Of a DNA stretch of 6,936 bases, positions 5,563-6,936 are shown piece by piece. The notes beneath the pieces were generated by a model. That model saw nothing but the letters and a program-made list of their open reading frames with translations, searched no databases and was not told where the DNA came from. Each line of letters starts with the position of its first letter. Position 1 is the stretch's first letter. The stretch comes from Candidatus Woesearchaeota archaeon. Lineage in GTDB: Archaea; Nanobdellota; Nanobdellia; UBA10117; ARS21. The stretch is from contig PBPJ01000052.1 of the NCBI GenBank assembly GCA_002725495.1, positions 3,213-10,148 of the forward strand. Reading direction: 5' to 3'. The position numbers and the translations under genes were made by a program.

Positions 5563-5637
5563 CGGGCCTGACAGGATTTGAACCCGCGACACCGAGGTTA
5601 AAAGCCTCGTGCTCTAACCAGACTGAGCTACAGGCCC
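5563..5637 (-). tRNA. tRNA-Lys (anticodon UUU)
   Basis: The 75-nt minus-strand sequence folds as a full cloverleaf. The acceptor stem is GGGCCTG/CAGGCCC with discriminator G. The D arm has GCTC/GAGC, the anticodon stem CGAGG/CCTCG has loop CTTTTAA (anticodon TTT), and the T arm GCGGG/CCTGT has loop TTCAAAT. There is no intron, and no CCA is encoded; GCT (discriminator G, then CT) follows the acceptor stem. It begins 8 bases after the L37e stop, with no TATA box in the preceding coding sequence at the right distance, so it is probably cut from the LSm-L37e transcript by RNase P and RNase Z. Flanking bases GC upstream and C downstream could extend the acceptor stem by two pairs in the precursor. 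Confidence 0.97.
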
Positions 5638-5645
5638 GCAAGACA

Positions 5646-5888
5646 TTATCTACTTCTATTACCTCTTCCGGATTTAGCCTTTGGAGATAATTTATCTAAA
5701 TTGATTCCTTTGAATGCTCCAAACTTTCTTTTAGCTTGCCATGCAAATCTTCTGATACCTTTTGTAGCCCCGAATCCACATGATGAACATTCTTTCTTTT
5801 GAGCATGATAAGTATGATTACCGCATCTTCTACAGACTACGTGTGTTTTCTTACCGCTTCTCTTTCCTTTTGATGGTGTTCCTTTCAT
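5646..5888 (-). CDS. rpl37e: Large-subunit ribosomal protein L37e
   Basis: L37e (eL37) is a zinc-ribbon protein of the archaeal/eukaryotic large subunit. The beginning KGTPSKGKR is diagnostic, followed by KKTHVVCRRCG, the zinc ligands C19, C22, C34 and C37, and the basic FGATKGIRRFAWQAK that threads into 23S rRNA. Archaeal L37e is usually about 55-65 residues. This one has 80, with a basic C-terminal tail of about 25 residues (FGAFKGINLDKLS, then a Lys/Arg/Gly-rich end) that I do not know from the family. It follows LSm by 30 bp; the LSm-L37e pairing is widely conserved in archaea. A TATA-like box in the gap suggests it may also have its own promoter. tRNA-Lys follows after 8 bases. Confidence 0.96.
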   Translation of the reverse strand: MKGTPSKGKRSGKKTHVVCRRCGNHTYHAQKKECSSCGFGATKGIRRFAWQAKRKFGAFKGINLDKLSPKAKSGRGNRSR

Positions 5889-5908
5889 TTTCTAGTGATT
5901 GGTTTTGT

Positions 5909-5917
5909 CTTTAAAAA
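5909..5917 (-). promoter_or_regulatory. Possible internal TATA box of L37e
   Basis: The minus strand reads TAGGTTTTTAAAGAC, where TAG is the LSm stop. The box TTTTTAAAG is centred 25 bp before the L37e ATG and shares the GGTTTTTAAA core with the S12 promoter. It would allow L37e and tRNA-Lys to be transcribed apart from LSm. Confidence 0.45.
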
Positions 5918-5918
5918 C

Positions 5919-6122
5919 CTAACTCATTGATATATAAACAACCATATCCCCTCTGATGAAGAGATTTATGTGTTCATTACCGTTCATAACTGCATTTTCT
6001 AAAGCCAAATTTGTATGGATATCATAAGCAACTAATTTACCCTTTACTTCTTTATCATTTTTTAGTAAAACTTTTATTTCACTACCTTTGGACTTACTCA
6101 ATGCATCTAATGGTCTTTCCAT
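5919..6122 (-). CDS. lsm: Sm-like archaeal protein (LSm / SmAP)
   Basis: Archaeal LSm proteins form homo-heptameric rings that bind U-rich RNA and are linked to sRNA and tRNA metabolism. The 67-residue product starts with the usual RPLDAL helix. Sm1 covers about residues 14-44 (IKVLLKNDKEVKGKL, then AYDIHTNLALENA) and Sm2 about 54-66 (LFIRGDMVVYISM). The predicted uridine-binding residues are present: H36 and N38 in Sm1 and R57 in the IRGD of Sm2. The loop between the motifs is short. It diverges from S8e out of a 51-bp gap, with a TATA box about 24 bp before the ATG, and heads the LSm-L37e-tRNA-Lys unit. Confidence 0.96.
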   Translation of the reverse strand: MERPLDALSKSKGSEIKVLLKNDKEVKGKLVAYDIHTNLALENAVMNGNEHINLFIRGDMVVYISMS

Positions 6123-6140
6123 TTTTGAAGTATAAATGGA

Positions 6141-6152
6141 AATATATATAAA
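6141..6152. promoter_or_regulatory. Shared, near-symmetric TATA box between LSm and S8e
   Basis: AATATATATAAA lies at the exact middle of the 51-bp gap between the two divergent ATGs (6122 and 6174). It is centred about 24 bp from the LSm start on the minus strand and about 27 bp from the S8e start on the plus strand. It can be read as a TATA box both ways, and the gap has no room for two separate promoters of normal spacing without overlap. Confidence 0.6.
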
Positions 6153-6173
6153 TGCTTTTCTTTAATTGAATTC

Positions 6174-6554
6174 ATGGCTAAAAGCAAATTAAAATCTTTG
6201 AGAAAAAGTACCGGCGGTAGATATTCAAAACTATATAGAAAAAAGAAGTTAAGAGATTCTATGGGAATTCCTGTATTAACTACAATTTCAGAAAAAGTAG
6301 TTTCAAAAATTTTTAGAAAAAGAGGTGGTTCAAGTAGAATTGCACTTGTATCATCAAATTATGCAAATTTAACAATCGGTAAAAAAACAGTTAAGGTAAA
6401 AATTAAAACTGTTTTAGAAAATCCTGCTTCAAGACATTTTGTAAGACAAAATATATTATCAAAAGGTGCAATAATTGAAACAGAAAAGGGTAAAGCAAGA
6501 ATTACATCGAGACCATCGAAAGATAATGTTGTAAACGCAGTCTTAGTTAAATAA
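6174..6554 (+). CDS. rps8e: Small-subunit ribosomal protein S8e
   Basis: S8e is an archaeal/eukaryotic small-subunit protein unrelated to bacterial S8. The 126-residue length is standard for archaea. Family blocks are LRKSTGGRYSKLYRKKK near the N-terminus, KRGGSSRIAL in the middle, and the C-terminal half with NPASRHFVRQNILSKGAII followed by GKARITSRPSKDNVVNAVLV, which is close to the consensus. It starts at the first ATG, 51 bp from the LSm start, with a TATA box at leaderless spacing and no Shine-Dalgarno motif. dcd follows after 31 bp on the same strand. Confidence 0.97.
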   Translation: MAKSKLKSLRKSTGGRYSKLYRKKKLRDSMGIPVLTTISEKVVSKIFRKRGGSSRIALVSSNYANLTIGKKTVKVKIKTVLENPASRHFVRQNILSKGAIIETEKGKARITSRPSKDNVVNAVLVK

Positions 6555-6556
6555 AA

Positions 6557-6562
6557 TTTTTT
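6557..6562 (+). terminator. Oligo-T tract after S8e
   Basis: Six T residues follow the S8e stop by two bases, a minimal archaeal terminator. The tract overlaps the TATA-like box proposed for dcd, so S8e read-through into dcd is also possible. Confidence 0.35.
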
Positions 6563-6567
6563 AAATA
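6560..6567 (+). promoter_or_regulatory. Possible TATA box of dcd
   Basis: TTTAAATA is centred about 22-23 bp before the dcd ATG, slightly closer than the other units. It sits in the 31-bp gap after S8e. Confidence 0.4.
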
Positions 6568-6585
6568 AAGTATTAATCTAATTGT

Positions 6586-6936
6586 ATGACTTTGTCAGAT
6601 GCTACAATAAAAGATTACTTGGATAACGGAAAACTATCAATACTTCCAATAGAACCTAATCAAATACAACCAGCATCAGTTGATCTTACATTGGATAATA
6701 ACTTCTTAGTTGTAGACGACTTCATGAAAGAATCTATAAATATGAATGAAGAAATAAATTACAGAAAAATAGAGTCGAATTCAATTGTAATTCCTCCTAA
6801 GTCTTTTATACTTGCAACAACTCGTGAAACTGTAAAAATACCGGATGACATTGTAGCTTTTGTTGAAGGTAGAAGTTCAATAGGTCGTATGGGATTATTT
6901 ATTCAAAATGCAGGTTGGGTCGATCCTGGTTTTGAA
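6586..6936 (+). CDS. dcd: dCTP deaminase (possibly bifunctional DCD-DUT; partial, C-terminus off the right edge)
   Basis: The 117 codons visible belong to the trimeric dCTP deaminase/dUTPase superfamily, which supplies dUMP for dTMP synthesis and keeps uracil out of DNA. Motifs present are MTLSDATIKDYLDNGKL, IQPASVDLTL, IPPKSFILATTRETVKIPD, the phosphate-binding VEGRSSIGRMGLFIQ and AGWVDPGFE at the very edge. The form AGW-(I/V)-D-P-G-F, rather than the enterobacterial HRIDPGW, is the one found in bifunctional dCTP deaminase/dUTPases and in monofunctional non-proteobacterial enzymes. The catalytic glutamate and the C-terminal region needed to decide between these lie beyond 6936. The start is the first ATG after S8e, and the N-terminus aligns with the family length. 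Confidence 0.93.
   Translation, partial: MTLSDATIKDYLDNGKLSILPIEPNQIQPASVDLTLDNNFLVVDDFMKESINMNEEINYRKIESNSIVIPPKSFILATTRETVKIPDDIVAFVEGRSSIGRMGLFIQNAGWVDPGFE

Noticed and set aside
5529..5637. tRNA-Lys as an integration site for the adjacent nucleotidyltransferase gene
   Set aside because: No duplicated tRNA 3' end, integrase or flanking direct repeat is visible between 4557 and 5637.

Overview
The window is archaeal chromosome, AT-rich and gene-dense. The evidence is a run of archaeal/eukaryote-type genes: TFB (the TFIIB homologue), ribosomal proteins S6e, S8e, L35Ae and L37e, an Sm-like protein, Trm1, and a tRNA-Lys with no encoded CCA. Nearly every transcription unit opens with a TATA-like box centred about 23-26 bp before the ATG, and I see no Shine-Dalgarno motif before any start. 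This fits largely leaderless transcription. The wording of S7 and S12 reminds me of DPANN archaea, but that is memory only; a low-GC member of another archaeal phylum is not excluded.

Layout. Positions 1-1482 (minus) hold an S12-S7-S6e operon. Its genes are joined by two one-base TAATG stop/start overlaps, and S6e runs off the left edge. Positions 1483-1621 are a divergent promoter region. The TFB gene runs rightward from 1622 to 2602 and meets an unrecognised 129-codon gene tail to tail with no base between the stops. Leftward from 4441 come an unrecognised basic 104-residue protein and Trm1, 10 bp apart. Upstream of these on the minus strand lie L35Ae (86 or 88 residues), a single-domain sugar-phosphate nucleotidyltransferase, tRNA-Lys(UUU), L37e and LSm. 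LSm and S8e diverge from a 51-bp gap that holds one near-symmetric TATA box. S8e is followed by dcd, which is cut by the right edge.

Functionally this is an information-processing block: small- and large-subunit ribosomal proteins, tRNA-Lys, tRNA G26 dimethylation, an RNA-binding Sm ring and a basal transcription factor. dCTP deaminase and the nucleotidyltransferase are the metabolic members. I see no mobile element, CRISPR array, defence or toxin module, and no gene-free stretch over 300 bp. The points most worth following are a perfect inverted repeat in front of TFB, an in-frame 12-bp tandem repeat at the S7 N-terminus, the shared LSm/S8e promoter, and the two unrecognised small proteins.
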